Below are positions 7,602-16,983 of a DNA stretch of 64,000 nt, one piece after another. The stretch's first letter is position 1; every line of letters starts with the position of its first letter. Under the pieces are notes generated by a model, which was given only the letters and a program-made list of their open reading frames with translations, ran no database searches and was not told where the DNA came from. Source of the stretch: JADHTT01 sp964633845 (GTDB taxonomy: Bacteria > Campylobacterota > Campylobacteria > Campylobacterales > Arcobacteraceae); the NCBI GenBank assembly GCA_964633845.1, contig CAZWLA010000002.1:1-64000 (forward strand), written 5' to 3'. The translations under genes and the position numbers were made by a program.

Positions 7602-8552
7602 ATGTACACTCAGGCATTGGATTTAATAAATCAATCAAGATATATTTTAATTGTAACACATATCAATCCTGATGCAGACACAATATCTTGCGCACTAGCT
7701 TTAAGTAACTATTTTAAAGAAAATAGAATTAAACATTCTATTTTTAATAAATCAAAAGAGATACCAAGAAATCTGGATTTTTTAGATAACTTCCATAAAA
7801 TCACTACTAATATACCAAAATTTTATGATCTAATTGTATGCGTTGATTGTGCTAATCTAAAGCGTGTTGCACAAGAGTTTCCAGATGATATAAATATAAT
7901 AAATATTGATCATCACCAATCTAATGATAATTTTGGTATAATCAATATAGTTGATGATACCAAAGCTAGTAGTGCAGAAGTTTTATTTGACTTTTTTGAG
8001 CAAAATGATTTAACTATATCAAAGCAAACTGCACAGTGTTTATATGTTGGGCTATATGATGATAGTCTTGGGTTTACAACACCTAGATGTGATAGTGGTT
8101 CATTTGATAAAGCAAATAAACTTGTATGTCTTGGTGCTAATCCAAGTTATATAGCAAATCAACTTCTTAGGCGTGATTCATTGGCTAAATATAGATTAAT
8201 GCCTTTGGTTTTAGATAGTTTAGAACTTCACTGCGAGGGTAAAGTTGCTACTATTTTAGTTCAACCTCAATGGCTTGAACAAACAGGAGCACTACTTAGT
8301 GACTGCGAAGAACTTGTAAATACGGTACTTCGTATAGCAGTAGTTGATATTTCTATAATGTTTAGATATTCAAATGGTGCTACTAGGGTATCAATGAGAA
8401 GTAAAAATGATGTAGATGTATCTAAAATAGCTTCACATTTTAGTGGTGGCGGGCATAAAATGGCTGCAGGCTGCACATGCCATACAGATGATATCGTTGA
8501 AGCCAAAAAAATGGTATTAAATTATTTAAAAGAGAGTAATTATGGAATTTAG
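7602..8552 (+). CDS. DHH/DHHA1 phosphoesterase (NrnA-like)
   Basis: This 316-residue cytoplasmic phosphoesterase resembles NrnA / pAp phosphatase-oligoribonuclease enzymes. Metal-binding motifs are visible in order: THINPDADTIS (residues 19-29), VDCANL (about 83), the DHH-type NIDHHQSN (about 103-110), and the DHHA1 substrate loop GGGHKMAAGC near residue 286. The family hydrolyses short RNA oligomers, 3'-phosphoadenosine-5'-phosphate or cyclic dinucleotide products; which of these applies cannot be told from the sequence. It has a good AAAGGA ribosome site and overlaps the next gene by 11 nt, so the two are probably co-translated. Confidence 0.85.
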   Translation: MYTQALDLINQSRYILIVTHINPDADTISCALALSNYFKENRIKHSIFNKSKEIPRNLDFLDNFHKITTNIPKFYDLIVCVDCANLKRVAQEFPDDINIINIDHHQSNDNFGIINIVDDTKASSAEVLFDFFEQNDLTISKQTAQCLYVGLYDDSLGFTTPRCDSGSFDKANKLVCLGANPSYIANQLLRRDSLAKYRLMPLVLDSLELHCEGKVATILVQPQWLEQTGALLSDCEELVNTVLRIAVVDISIMFRYSNGATRVSMRSKNDVDVSKIASHFSGGGHKMAAGCTCHTDDIVEAKKMVLNYLKESNYGI

Positions 8553-9924
8553 AAAAAAACAAAGTAGTGGTGCTGGTAAATATTTAGCTATTTTATTTTT
8601 ATTGATAATTGTTGGTGGTGCTGGTTATATTAAATTTTCTCCAGAATTTGAACAAGATAAACCAGAGATTACGATAGATGATCAGTTATTTTGGAACTTA
8701 AGAACTAAACTAAATATAAAATTATCAGATCAAAGTGGTATCAAATATTATAAAGTATCATTCAATGATGGTACAAAAGACATTGAACTTGATTCACAAA
8801 TTTTAGCAACTCCAGCAAATATATTAAATCTTGAAGTGAAGCCACCAAAATTAGATATGTTTTTTAAAGGTTCTACTGGAACTATCAAAGTTGAAGCTTT
8901 TGACAATAGTAAATGGAATTATTTAGAAGGAAATCGTGCCACAAAAAAGGTACAAATAGCTATAGATAAAAAAAGACCAGTAGCAAATGTAATATCAAAT
9001 TCATTAGCTATTAGACATGGTGGTAGTGCAATTGCTGTAGTACAAGTAAAAGATGAAAATTTAAAAGATGCCTATATCACATTTAATGATAAAGTAAAGT
9101 TTGAGCTAATTCCATTTTATAAGGATGATTATTTTGTGTCATTAATTGCATGGCCAATTAATATAAATGACTTTCAAAGAGTTAGTTTAGTTGCTACTGA
9201 TAAAGCTGGAAATATTACTAAAACTAAAATACCATTATTTATACGAGACTTAAAAATAAAAAAAGACACTATTAAAATATCTGATAAGTTTATCAATAAT
9301 GTAAGCACAAACGTTTTAGAACTTAGTGGCACTGAAATACCTTCTGACCTATCTGAACGATTTGTAAAACAAAATAAAGTTATTAGAGATCTAAATATTA
9401 ATATGATTAAACATATCACTGATAAATATATGAGTAGAAACTTAGTTGATAATTTCAAGCTTAATATCTTTAAGAGACTAAAAGGTTCAAGAACAGCTGC
9501 AGGATTTGCTGAACATAGATACTATACTCACAATAATCAAGAGATAGATGATGCTTGGCATCTTGGTATGGATTGGGCTAGTATCAAAAAAGCACCAGTA
9601 AAAATATCAAACCCTGGTACGGTTATATTCAATGAATACTTAGGTATCTATGGTAATACAATCATTGTAGATCATGGTATGGGACTATCTACACTTTATG
9701 CTCATGTAAGTTCAAGTGATGTAAATGCAGGAGATCAAGTATCAAAAAATCAAAAAATTGGAAATACGGGTTCAACAGGAGCAGTACTAGGTGATCATCT
9801 ACACTTTGGGGTACTTATTCAAGGTATAGAAGTCAATCCAAAAGAGTGGATGGATAGAAACTGGATAAAAACAAGAATTACAAAAATATTAGATGAAGCT
9901 AAAAAAACAATTGATAACAAATAG
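8542..9924 (+). CDS. M23 family zinc metallopeptidase (peptidoglycan hydrolase)
   Basis: The 460-residue protein has one N-terminal membrane anchor (residues about 13-31), a long extracytoplasmic region with no motif I recognise, and a C-terminal LytM/M23 domain. The expected zinc ligands are H340 and D344 (HLGMD) and H421 (HLHFG, 419-423), with the YAHVS and GNTGSTG motifs between. Such enzymes cut peptidoglycan cross-bridges; in helical relatives M23 proteins (Csd1-3) shape the cell. It precedes lpxC by 11 nt, placing it in an envelope-biogenesis context. Confidence 0.88.
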   Translation: MEFRKKQSSGAGKYLAILFLLIIVGGAGYIKFSPEFEQDKPEITIDDQLFWNLRTKLNIKLSDQSGIKYYKVSFNDGTKDIELDSQILATPANILNLEVKPPKLDMFFKGSTGTIKVEAFDNSKWNYLEGNRATKKVQIAIDKKRPVANVISNSLAIRHGGSAIAVVQVKDENLKDAYITFNDKVKFELIPFYKDDYFVSLIAWPININDFQRVSLVATDKAGNITKTKIPLFIRDLKIKKDTIKISDKFINNVSTNVLELSGTEIPSDLSERFVKQNKVIRDLNINMIKHITDKYMSRNLVDNFKLNIFKRLKGSRTAAGFAEHRYYTHNNQEIDDAWHLGMDWASIKKAPVKISNPGTVIFNEYLGIYGNTIIVDHGMGLSTLYAHVSSSDVNAGDQVSKNQKIGNTGSTGAVLGDHLHFGVLIQGIEVNPKEWMDRNWIKTRITKILDEAKKTIDNK

Positions 9925-9935
9925 GTATAACTAGC

Positions 9936-10835
9936 ATGAAACAAAGAACTATAGCAAAAAGTGTAGAGATAGTTGGGGTTGGATTACACAAAGGTGTTCC
10001 TGTCAAAATGAAACTAGAACCACTTGATTCAAATACAGGGATAGTATTTTATAGAAGTGATAAAGGTGTAACTATACCGTTAACTCCAAATTATGTAGTA
10101 GATACAAAAATGGCTACAGTTATTGGTAAAGATGATGTCATAATATCTACTATTGAACATTTACTATCTGCAATTTATGCCTATGGTATTGATAATCTTA
10201 GAGTGATTTTAGATAATGATGAGATACCTATACTAGATGGCAGCTCTAGTGGTTATTGCATGTTAATTGATGAAGCAGGTATCAAAGAACAAGATGGGAT
10301 AAAAAAAGCTATTAGAGTAAAAAAAGATATCGAAATTACTACAGAAAATGGGAAAAAAGTATCCCTAAAACCGTCAAATCATATTGTATATGATTTTTCT
10401 ATAGATTTTGAGCATCCAAGTATTGGGCAACAACAATTTAAATTTGATTATTCAGTTGAACAATACAAAGAACAAATAAGTCGTGCAAGAACATTTGGAT
10501 TTTTACATGAAGTACAATACCTAAGAAGTATTGGTTTAGCACAAGGTGGAACTTTAGATAATGCAATTGTATTAGATGAGGAAAAAGTTATCAATCCACA
10601 TGGATTAAGATATGATGATGAATTTGTAAGACATAAGATCCTTGATGCTATTGGGGATATGTCATTGTTAGGCTATGCAATGATTGGTGAATACAATGCA
10701 CATGCTGGAAGTCATCACTTAAATCATCTTCTAACAAAAAAACTTTTAGAAGATGAAGCTAACTTTGAAATTATAGATCTTGAAGAGGCTATTGATCATG
10801 CCCAAACTCTTGAAGTAGCATATGCCAAAGCCTAG
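9936..10835 (+). CDS. lpxC: UDP-3-O-acyl-N-acetylglucosamine deacetylase LpxC
   Basis: LpxC catalyses the committed zinc-dependent deacetylation in lipid A synthesis. The 299-residue length is normal. The zinc ligand H75 lies in STIEHLLSA (71-79); the other family motifs DGSSSGYC (about 96-103), RHKILDAIGD (about 231-240) and AGSHHLNHLL (about 257-266) are present. The gene overlaps the next ORF by 14 nt. Its presence shows a Gram-negative lipopolysaccharide envelope. Confidence 0.95.
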   Translation: MKQRTIAKSVEIVGVGLHKGVPVKMKLEPLDSNTGIVFYRSDKGVTIPLTPNYVVDTKMATVIGKDDVIISTIEHLLSAIYAYGIDNLRVILDNDEIPILDGSSSGYCMLIDEAGIKEQDGIKKAIRVKKDIEITTENGKKVSLKPSNHIVYDFSIDFEHPSIGQQQFKFDYSVEQYKEQISRARTFGFLHEVQYLRSIGLAQGGTLDNAIVLDEEKVINPHGLRYDDEFVRHKILDAIGDMSLLGYAMIGEYNAHAGSHHLNHLLTKKLLEDEANFEIIDLEEAIDHAQTLEVAYAKA

Positions 10836-11292
10836 TGTAGATATATTAGTAATATCTATTGCCAGTCCTATATTAGTAGGTATATATCAAGATAAACAAT
10901 TAATTGATACTTTAAGTGATGATGGGAAGACTAGCGATGTTTTACCAATCATTTTTGAAGATATTATAAATCAATATACAATTAGTTCAATTACATATGT
11001 AAATGGTCCTGGAAGTTTTATGGCCATTAAAGTTGCATTTATATTCTTGAAAACCATTTGCATTACAAAAGATATTCCCTTATTTGCTATAAGTGGTTTT
11101 GAAGTAAATAACAACAGTCCTATTAAAGCACTTGGAAAAAAATATTTTTTTAATAGACAAGATGGTAAAATAGATATAGATTTTTTAAATGATACTACTC
11201 AATTATATCCATTTAAACTACCAAATATGCTGGATATGAATAAAATTCTTAGCTCAAATGAGCCAAACTATAATCTACCAGCAGTAAATTAA
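10822..11292 (+). CDS. tsaB: TsaB-like tRNA threonylcarbamoyladenosine partner
   Basis: This 156-residue protein matches the N-terminal, actin-fold half of TsaB, the dimerisation partner of TsaD in t6A37 tRNA modification. Visible hallmarks are the first strand DILVISIASPILVGIY, the GPGSF loop (YVNGPGSFMAIKVA, about 65-78) and the following helix ending in PLFAISGFE. It is shorter than typical TsaB (about 230 residues), as I would expect for the reduced forms of this phylum. It overlaps lpxC by 14 nt and precedes thrB by 15 nt, a conserved neighbourhood in Campylobacterota. Confidence 0.72.
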   Translation: MPKPSVDILVISIASPILVGIYQDKQLIDTLSDDGKTSDVLPIIFEDIINQYTISSITYVNGPGSFMAIKVAFIFLKTICITKDIPLFAISGFEVNNNSPIKALGKKYFFNRQDGKIDIDFLNDTTQLYPFKLPNMLDMNKILSSNEPNYNLPAVN

Positions 11293-11307
11293 TATACAGG
11301 AGATACT

Positions 11308-12189
11308 GTGACAATAACAGTACCAGCAACTAGTGCTAACCTAGGACCAGGTTTTGATACCCTTGGCCTTGCAATTAAGATGAGAAATAGTGTAACTATC
11401 AAACCATCAAACTTTCATAGCGTATCCCTTAAAGGTGAGGGCTCTAGAAACAATAAATTAAAAGACAATAATATGTTCGTTGCTATATTTAATGACTTTT
11501 TTTATAATCTAAATCAAAAAAGGTCCCATTTTAGATTTGAATTTTATAATGAGATTCCTCTTTCTCGTGGATTAGGTTCTAGTAGTGCTGTAATTACATC
11601 AGCAATTGCATCTGCATATGCAGTAGTTGGCGTAGAATTAAGTAAAGAAAAACTACTAAATTTAGCATTAAGTTATGAACCACATCCAGATAATATTACT
11701 CCTGCTGTGATGGGTGGGTTTACTGCCTCAACAATTGAAGACAATGAAGTAAAACTAGTTAAAAAAACCATGCCATCTAATATACAAGCTATTGTAGTCA
11801 TACCAAATAGACCAATGTCAACAACACAATCAAGAAAGGCATTACCAACAAAATATTCAAAAGAGGAAGCAATATTCAACATCTCCCATTCATCTTTATT
11901 AACAGCAGCAATATTTAGTGAAAATTGGGACTTGCTAAAAGTAGCAGCACAAGACGCACTACACCAACAACATAGAATGAAGATTATGCCTGAATTATTT
12001 GAGGTACAAAAAGTAGCATTACAAAATGGAGCATTAATGTCAACACTATCAGGTAGTGGTTCAACTATGTTTAATCTAGTTCATCGACATGATGCAAAAA
12101 ATATATGTAAAACTTTAAGAAAAAAATTCTCTCATTTTAATATTTTAATATTTGACTTAGATAATGATGGCCTAATTACAAAGGCTTAA
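11308..12189 (+). CDS. thrB: Homoserine kinase
   Basis: ThrB phosphorylates homoserine for threonine synthesis. The 293-residue GHMP kinase has the N-terminal PATSANLGPGFDTLG block and the ATP-binding glycine-serine loop PLSRGLGSSSAVITS (about residues 88-102), plus the C-terminal STLSGSGSTMFNL motif. The start codon is GTG at 11308, chosen because AGGAGA lies 6 nt upstream and the reading frame has no better ATG. It sits in the tsaB-thrB-ylxR-infB string. Confidence 0.94.
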   Translation: MTITVPATSANLGPGFDTLGLAIKMRNSVTIKPSNFHSVSLKGEGSRNNKLKDNNMFVAIFNDFFYNLNQKRSHFRFEFYNEIPLSRGLGSSSAVITSAIASAYAVVGVELSKEKLLNLALSYEPHPDNITPAVMGGFTASTIEDNEVKLVKKTMPSNIQAIVVIPNRPMSTTQSRKALPTKYSKEEAIFNISHSSLLTAAIFSENWDLLKVAAQDALHQQHRMKIMPELFEVQKVALQNGALMSTLSGSGSTMFNLVHRHDAKNICKTLRKKFSHFNILIFDLDNDGLITKA

Positions 12190-12219
12190 GTGATAATTAG
12201 ATAAAATTGCGATAAATAG

Positions 12220-12456
12220 ATGAATCCTATTCGAATGTGTATATCTTGTAGATCAAGATTTGAACAAAATATTTTAATCAGATTGCAGTGCAAAGATACA
12301 AACTTATCACTATTTGATGGAAATGGTAGAAGTTTTTATATCTGCAGTACTTGCAGTACGGATACAAAAAAGATTCACAAAGCATTGTGTAGGCAATGTA
12401 AAAATAATAAAAAATACGAAATAGATCTTAAGGAGATTTTAGTAGATGTCAGATAA
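12220..12456 (+). CDS. ylxR: YlxR / DUF448 family RNA-binding protein
   Basis: The 78-residue basic protein shows the DUF448 signature near the start (RMCISCRSRF) and further Cys pairs (CSTCST, CRQCK) not found in all relatives. YlxR family members sit upstream of infB across bacteria and have been linked to RNase P regulation. It overlaps infB by 11 nt. A short upstream stretch TAAAATTGCGATAA (12202-12215), identical to the serS promoter region, suggests an internal promoter. Confidence 0.8.
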   Translation: MNPIRMCISCRSRFEQNILIRLQCKDTNLSLFDGNGRSFYICSTCSTDTKKIHKALCRQCKNNKKYEIDLKEILVDVR

Positions 12457-15127
12457 AGTAAAAGTATCAGAAGTAGCCGAAGAAGCAGGTGCTAGTAGCC
12501 AAGATATAATAAAAAAGGCAGCAGATTTAGGAATAGAATTAAAATCTGCGAATAGTACAGTAAGCTTTGAAGATGCAGAAGAGCTTGTAAACTATATGGT
12601 GACGGGTAAAAGTCCAAGACTTGAAAAACCTAAAGCAAAAAAAGAACCTAAAATTATTAAAAAAGTAAAAGTTGAAGTTAAAGCTGAAGAGCCTACGAAA
12701 ACTGAAGANNNNNNNNNNNNNNNNNNNNNNNNNNNNNNNNNNNNNNNNNNNNNNNNNNNNNNNNNNNNNNNNNNNNNNNNNNNNNNNNNNNNNNNNNNNN
12801 NNNNNNNNCCAAAAGTTGAAGTTAAAGCTGAAGAGCCTACGAAAACTGAAGAACCAAAAGTTGAAATCAAAAAGCCACTAGTAGCTATGCCAAGAAGAAC
12901 AGGTGGTCTTAAAATTGTTAAGAAAAACAAACCAGCAGCAACAGCTACAACATCAAGAAAGAAAACTTTCGGTGATGCCTCAAGCAATCAACCAGCAGCA
13001 ACTAAAACTGAAAGAAAATCTTTAAGTGAACTTCTTGGAAATGGTCCATCTTTAGATAATGTGTCATCTAGACCTAAGAAAGAAAAAAGAAAAATAGCAG
13101 CAAAAGCACAAGAACATGGTAAAAAACTTGATGTAACTAGCACAGGAGAATTTACTCAATCAAATGATTCAATTCTTGGTGAAGAAGTTATTTTAGATGA
13201 TATGAACCTTCTAGAAACTTCTAAATTCTTACAAGAACAACCAAAGAAAAAACAAAATGATCAAATTAGAACTACTAGACCAAGTGCTTTTGGTAACAGA
13301 CCAAGAGGACTTAAAAGAGGAAAGAAAAAGAAAAAATATACTAAACAAACAGAAGCAGCTGAAATTACAGAAGTGACAATCCCTAAAGAGTGTAGAATTT
13401 ATGAATTTGCACAAATGATTGGAAAAACTGATGGAGATGTAATTGGTAAACTGTTTATGCTTGGAATGATGGTAACAAAAAATGATTTCCTAGGTGATGA
13501 TGAGATTGAAATTCTTGGTGAAGAATACAATATTGAGATTACAATAAAAGATGAACTTGAAGAAGTAAACTATGAAGAAGCTTATGAAGAGGAAGAGATT
13601 GATACTACTAACTTTGTAAATAGACCACCTGTAGTAACAATTATGGGTCATGTTGACCATGGTAAGACATCTTTACTTGACAAAATAAGAAGCTCAAGAG
13701 TAGCCGCTGGTGAAGCTGGTGGAATTACTCAACATATTTCAGCATATACAATTAATAAGAATGGTGCTGATATTACTTTTGTTGATACTCCTGGACATGA
13801 AGCATTTAAAGCAATGAGAGTTAGAGGTGCTGATATTACAGATATTATCATTATTGTTGTTGCTGCTGACGATGGTGTAAAACCACAAACAATAGAATCA
13901 ATAAAAGCTGCAAAACAAAGTGGAGCTCCAATTATTGTTGCAGTTAACAAGATGGACAAAGAAGCTGCAAATTTAGATATGGTTAAATCTGGTATGGCAG
14001 AGCATGATATGCTTCCAGCTGATTGGGGTGGAGATATTGAATTTATTCCAGTTTCAGCTCATACTGGTGACGGAATTGAAGATCTTTTAGAAACTATTCT
14101 GATTCAATCAGAAGTACTTGAATTACAAGCAGATCCAACTGCACTATGTAAAGCAACTATACTTGAGGGATCTACTCAAAAAGGTAGAGGTCCAGTTGCA
14201 ACTGTAATTGTACAAAATGGTACGCTAAAAGTTGGTGACCCTATCGTTGCAGATACTACATTTGGTAAGGTTAAAGCACTTCTAAATGATCAAGGCAAAC
14301 CAGTAAAAGAACTAGGATTATCACATACTGGTCAAGTAGTTGGTCTTAGTGAAGTACCTACTACAGGTGTATCGCTTGTAGCACAAAATAAGATTAATGA
14401 AGCTAAAGAGATTGCAACTACAAGAGCTGAACATGCAAGAGCTAAAGAGCTAAGTAAATCTACAAAAGTATCACTAGATGAGATGGCAGATCTTATTGCA
14501 GAAGGTAAAATCAAAGCTCTTCCAGTAATTATAAAAGCTGATGCTGGTGGATCTTTAGAAGCAATTAAAGCATCACTAGAATCTATTAAAAATGATGAAG
14601 TTAAAGTTAAAATACTAAGTGCTGCTGTTGGTGGAATTACTGAAGCTGATTTAGCACTAGCAAACGCAGGTGATAATACTATTATATTAGGATTCAATGT
14701 AAGACCTACAGGATCTGTTAAAAATAAAGCTAAAGCAGATGGTATTGAAATTAAAACATATTCAATCATCTATAACTTAATTGATGATATTAAAGATGCT
14801 CTATCTGGTATGATGAGTGCTATTGAAACTGAAGAAAACACTGGTCAGGCAAATGTACTTGAAACGTTTGTCGTACCAAAAGTTGGAACTGTTGCTGGTA
14901 CTAAAGTTACTGATGGTAAAGTTATCAGAGGCGGTATGGCAAGAGTTATTAGAGATGGTGTTGTTGTATATACTGGTAAAATTGCATCACTTAAAAGATT
15001 TAAAGATGATGTTAAGGAAGTTGCAAACGGTTATGAGTGTGGTATTATATTTGAAAAATTTAATGACATACAAGTTAATGACTATATTGAAACTTTTATC
15101 ATTCATACTCAAGCCCAAACAGTTTAA
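12446..15127 (+). CDS. infB: Translation initiation factor IF-2 (assembly gap inside)
   Basis: IF-2 is the GTPase that places initiator tRNA on the 30S subunit. Domains seen in order: an N-terminal IF2_N helix (residues about 5-50), a low-complexity Lys/Glu linker containing 15-residue tandem units and the 100-N gap at 12709-12808, a second IF2_N-like segment near residue 315, the G domain with GHVDHGKTS near 401, DTPGHEA and NKMD, then domains II, III and IV. The frame stays open across the N run. The true length is unknown because the number of linker repeats is unresolved. It overlaps ylxR by 11 nt and is followed 14 nt later by rbfA. Confidence 0.95.
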   Translation: MSDKVKVSEVAEEAGASSQDIIKKAADLGIELKSANSTVSFEDAEELVNYMVTGKSPRLEKPKAKKEPKIIKKVKVEVKAEEPTKTEXXXXXXXXXXXXXXXXXXXXXXXXXXXXXXXXXXPKVEVKAEEPTKTEEPKVEIKKPLVAMPRRTGGLKIVKKNKPAATATTSRKKTFGDASSNQPAATKTERKSLSELLGNGPSLDNVSSRPKKEKRKIAAKAQEHGKKLDVTSTGEFTQSNDSILGEEVILDDMNLLETSKFLQEQPKKKQNDQIRTTRPSAFGNRPRGLKRGKKKKKYTKQTEAAEITEVTIPKECRIYEFAQMIGKTDGDVIGKLFMLGMMVTKNDFLGDDEIEILGEEYNIEITIKDELEEVNYEEAYEEEEIDTTNFVNRPPVVTIMGHVDHGKTSLLDKIRSSRVAAGEAGGITQHISAYTINKNGADITFVDTPGHEAFKAMRVRGADITDIIIIVVAADDGVKPQTIESIKAAKQSGAPIIVAVNKMDKEAANLDMVKSGMAEHDMLPADWGGDIEFIPVSAHTGDGIEDLLETILIQSEVLELQADPTALCKATILEGSTQKGRGPVATVIVQNGTLKVGDPIVADTTFGKVKALLNDQGKPVKELGLSHTGQVVGLSEVPTTGVSLVAQNKINEAKEIATTRAEHARAKELSKSTKVSLDEMADLIAEGKIKALPVIIKADAGGSLEAIKASLESIKNDEVKVKILSAAVGGITEADLALANAGDNTIILGFNVRPTGSVKNKAKADGIEIKTYSIIYNLIDDIKDALSGMMSAIETEENTGQANVLETFVVPKVGTVAGTKVTDGKVIRGGMARVIRDGVVVYTGKIASLKRFKDDVKEVANGYECGIIFEKFNDIQVNDYIETFIIHTQAQTV
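12667..12852 (+). repeat. 45-bp tandem repeat in the IF-2 linker, interrupted by the gap
   Basis: Identical 42-nt segments flank the N run (12667-12708 and 12811-12852). They encode VEVKAEEPTKTEE, and with the adjoining Pro-Lys the unit is 15 residues / 45 nt. A degenerate unit (PKVEIKKP) follows. The copy number cannot be read from this assembly. Confidence 0.85.
12709..12808. other. Assembly gap of 100 N in infB
   Basis: Exactly 100 N, a typical placeholder length. The gap sits inside a tandem repeat, which explains why the assembly broke here. Confidence 0.98.
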
Positions 15128-15141
15128 AGACTATATAGTAT

Positions 15142-15489
15142 ATGCAAGATAAGTCAATAAACCTACAAAGAACTGAATCTTTATTAGTAGAACTTATTCC
15201 TGAAGCATTAAGTACACTTAATGATAATAGAATTAGTTCACTACCTATTACAGATGTAAACTGTAAAAATGGAAAATATAATGCTATTGTATACTTTGAC
15301 GGTTCAGACTTAGATGAGACTGAACTAAGAGAAGCTCAAAAACTTTTAAGAAAAGCTAATGGTAGACTAAAATCATACTGTCTTGCAAGTACTGGATGGT
15401 ATAAGTGTCCAGACTTTAAATTTGTATGTGATGATAAAATTGAACAATCAAAAAGGTTAGAAGATCTTTTTGATAAAATTAAAAAATAG
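15142..15489 (+). CDS. rbfA: Ribosome-binding factor A
   Basis: RbfA is a late 30S maturation factor. The 115-residue protein begins with QRTESLLVELIPEALSTL and has the KH-like fold pattern ITDVNC...YNAIVYFDG...LRKANGRLKSYC. Its position directly after infB and before rimP is the standard nusA-infB-rbfA type order. Divergence from the E. coli protein is considerable, so the call relies partly on neighbourhood. Confidence 0.82.
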   Translation: MQDKSINLQRTESLLVELIPEALSTLNDNRISSLPITDVNCKNGKYNAIVYFDGSDLDETELREAQKLLRKANGRLKSYCLASTGWYKCPDFKFVCDDKIEQSKRLEDLFDKIKK

Positions 15490-15502
15490 GATATTTTACT
15501 AA

Positions 15503-15934
15503 ATGGAATCACTAGAAGAATCAATTAAAATTGTTGTTGAAGGGTGTGGAGTAAACTTATATGATATAGCTACATTAAAAGAGCATGATGATAATATTTA
15601 TAGAATATATATATCATCACAAGATGGTATTACTCTTGAAAAGTGTACAGAAGTATCAAGAATGTTGTCTCCTATATTAGATATTGATGAGCCGATGCAT
15701 GGTAAATATCGTTTAGAAGTAAGCTCTCCAGGTATTGAGCGAAAACTAAAAAAGATTCAGCACTATAAAGGTTCTATTGGATCAAATATAAGAGTAAAAG
15801 ACTTTGCTACAGATAAACTTGAAGGTAAGCTATTAGATGCCACAGATGATCATATAGTACTTGAAACACCAAATGGCCATGAAACAATACCATATGATGA
15901 AATTTTAGCTGCATCAACATATATTAATTGGTAA
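15503..15934 (+). CDS. rimP: Ribosome maturation factor RimP
   Basis: RimP acts in 30S assembly. The 143-residue protein shows the family pattern: N-terminal domain with GVNLYDIATL, the strand YRIYISSQDGITLEKCTEVSRML (split by variable residues), the diagnostic YRLEVSSPGIERKL around residues 71-84, and a C-terminal SH3-like barrel ending DEILAASTYINW. It is 13 nt after rbfA with a GGATATT ribosome site and 17 nt before ribD. Confidence 0.9.
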   Translation: MESLEESIKIVVEGCGVNLYDIATLKEHDDNIYRIYISSQDGITLEKCTEVSRMLSPILDIDEPMHGKYRLEVSSPGIERKLKKIQHYKGSIGSNIRVKDFATDKLEGKLLDATDDHIVLETPNGHETIPYDEILAASTYINW

Positions 15935-15951
15935 AATAGGTATTATTTAGC

Positions 15952-16950
15952 ATGTCTAATGCCAATTTTTTTATGCAAAAAGCTATAAATAAAGCTTGGC
16001 AATATCAATTATTAACATATCCAAATCCAGCTGTTGGTGCTACAATAGTTCAAGATGGCAAAGTCTTATCTTGTGAAGCACATATTAAAGCTGGTGGTCC
16101 CCATGCTGAAGTAAATGCTATAAAATCTGCATTTTTAATACTAAATCCATCTTCAAAAATCAATGAACTAAGCTCATCATCTGATATTCATAATTTTTTA
16201 ATAAAATATCATAATAATGTATTTTCTACTTGTGATATCTATGTAACACTTGAACCATGTAATCATATTGGAAAAACTCCATCATGTGCATCACTACTTA
16301 AAGAACTAAATTTCAATAAAATAATAGTTGGAACACCAGACCCAAATAATAAAGCAGCAGGTGGTATAAAAACACTTGAAGATGCAAATATCAATGTTGA
16401 ATTGATAAACAATAATGGATGTAAAGATCTTCTTATTCCATTTACAAAATGGAACAAAGATAAATTTATATTCTTCAAGTTAGCTATGAGAGAAGATGGT
16501 TCAATTGATGGTGGGTACATAACTACAAAAGAGTCTTTAACTCATGTGCACCACCTAAGAACATTGATTGACACACTTGTAATTGGGGGAAACACTGTTC
16601 GAATAGATCGTCCTACTCTAGATACAAGATTTATTAAGGATACTTTTAAAAATCCGAATATTTTAGTATATTCAAATGATAAAAACATAGATCAAACAAT
16701 ACCTCTTTTTCACATAGACAATAGAGATGTACTTATAGATAATTCACTGCAAAGCATTGATCATGATAAATTTATTATGATTGAAGGTGGATATAATCTA
16801 CTAGAAATACTAAAAGATAAAATTGATATGCTAATGATATTTGTAAGCCAAAATAATCCTAGTAATACACTTTTTAACCACTCTACTTTGGGCTTTAAAA
16901 TAGTACATGAAGACACTACAAAAGAAGATAAAATAATTTATATGATATAA
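15952..16950 (+). CDS. ribD: Bifunctional riboflavin deaminase/reductase RibD
   Basis: RibD deaminates and then reduces the pyrimidine intermediate of riboflavin synthesis. In 332 residues the N-terminal deaminase shows PNPAVGATIV, the zinc/catalytic HAE in GGPHAEVNAI (about residues 44-53) and the zinc Cys pair in EPCNHIGKTPSC. The C-terminal reductase half begins near residue 165 (FFKLAMREDGSIDG) and includes IGGNTVRIDRPTLDTR. The reductase part is short compared with the E. coli enzyme but keeps its recognisable core. Confidence 0.9.
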   Translation: MSNANFFMQKAINKAWQYQLLTYPNPAVGATIVQDGKVLSCEAHIKAGGPHAEVNAIKSAFLILNPSSKINELSSSSDIHNFLIKYHNNVFSTCDIYVTLEPCNHIGKTPSCASLLKELNFNKIIVGTPDPNNKAAGGIKTLEDANINVELINNNGCKDLLIPFTKWNKDKFIFFKLAMREDGSIDGGYITTKESLTHVHHLRTLIDTLVIGGNTVRIDRPTLDTRFIKDTFKNPNILVYSNDKNIDQTIPLFHIDNRDVLIDNSLQSIDHDKFIMIEGGYNLLEILKDKIDMLMIFVSQNNPSNTLFNHSTLGFKIVHEDTTKEDKIIYMI

Positions 16951-16983
16951 TAAAACTATTAAGGTAAATAGTTAGGAAGAGTT

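Noticed and set aside
12667..12852. The identical gap flanks in infB as a contig-overlap artefact like that at 50033
   Set aside because: The shared length is 42 nt rather than 55, and a further unit in phase follows, so a true tandem repeat explains it better.
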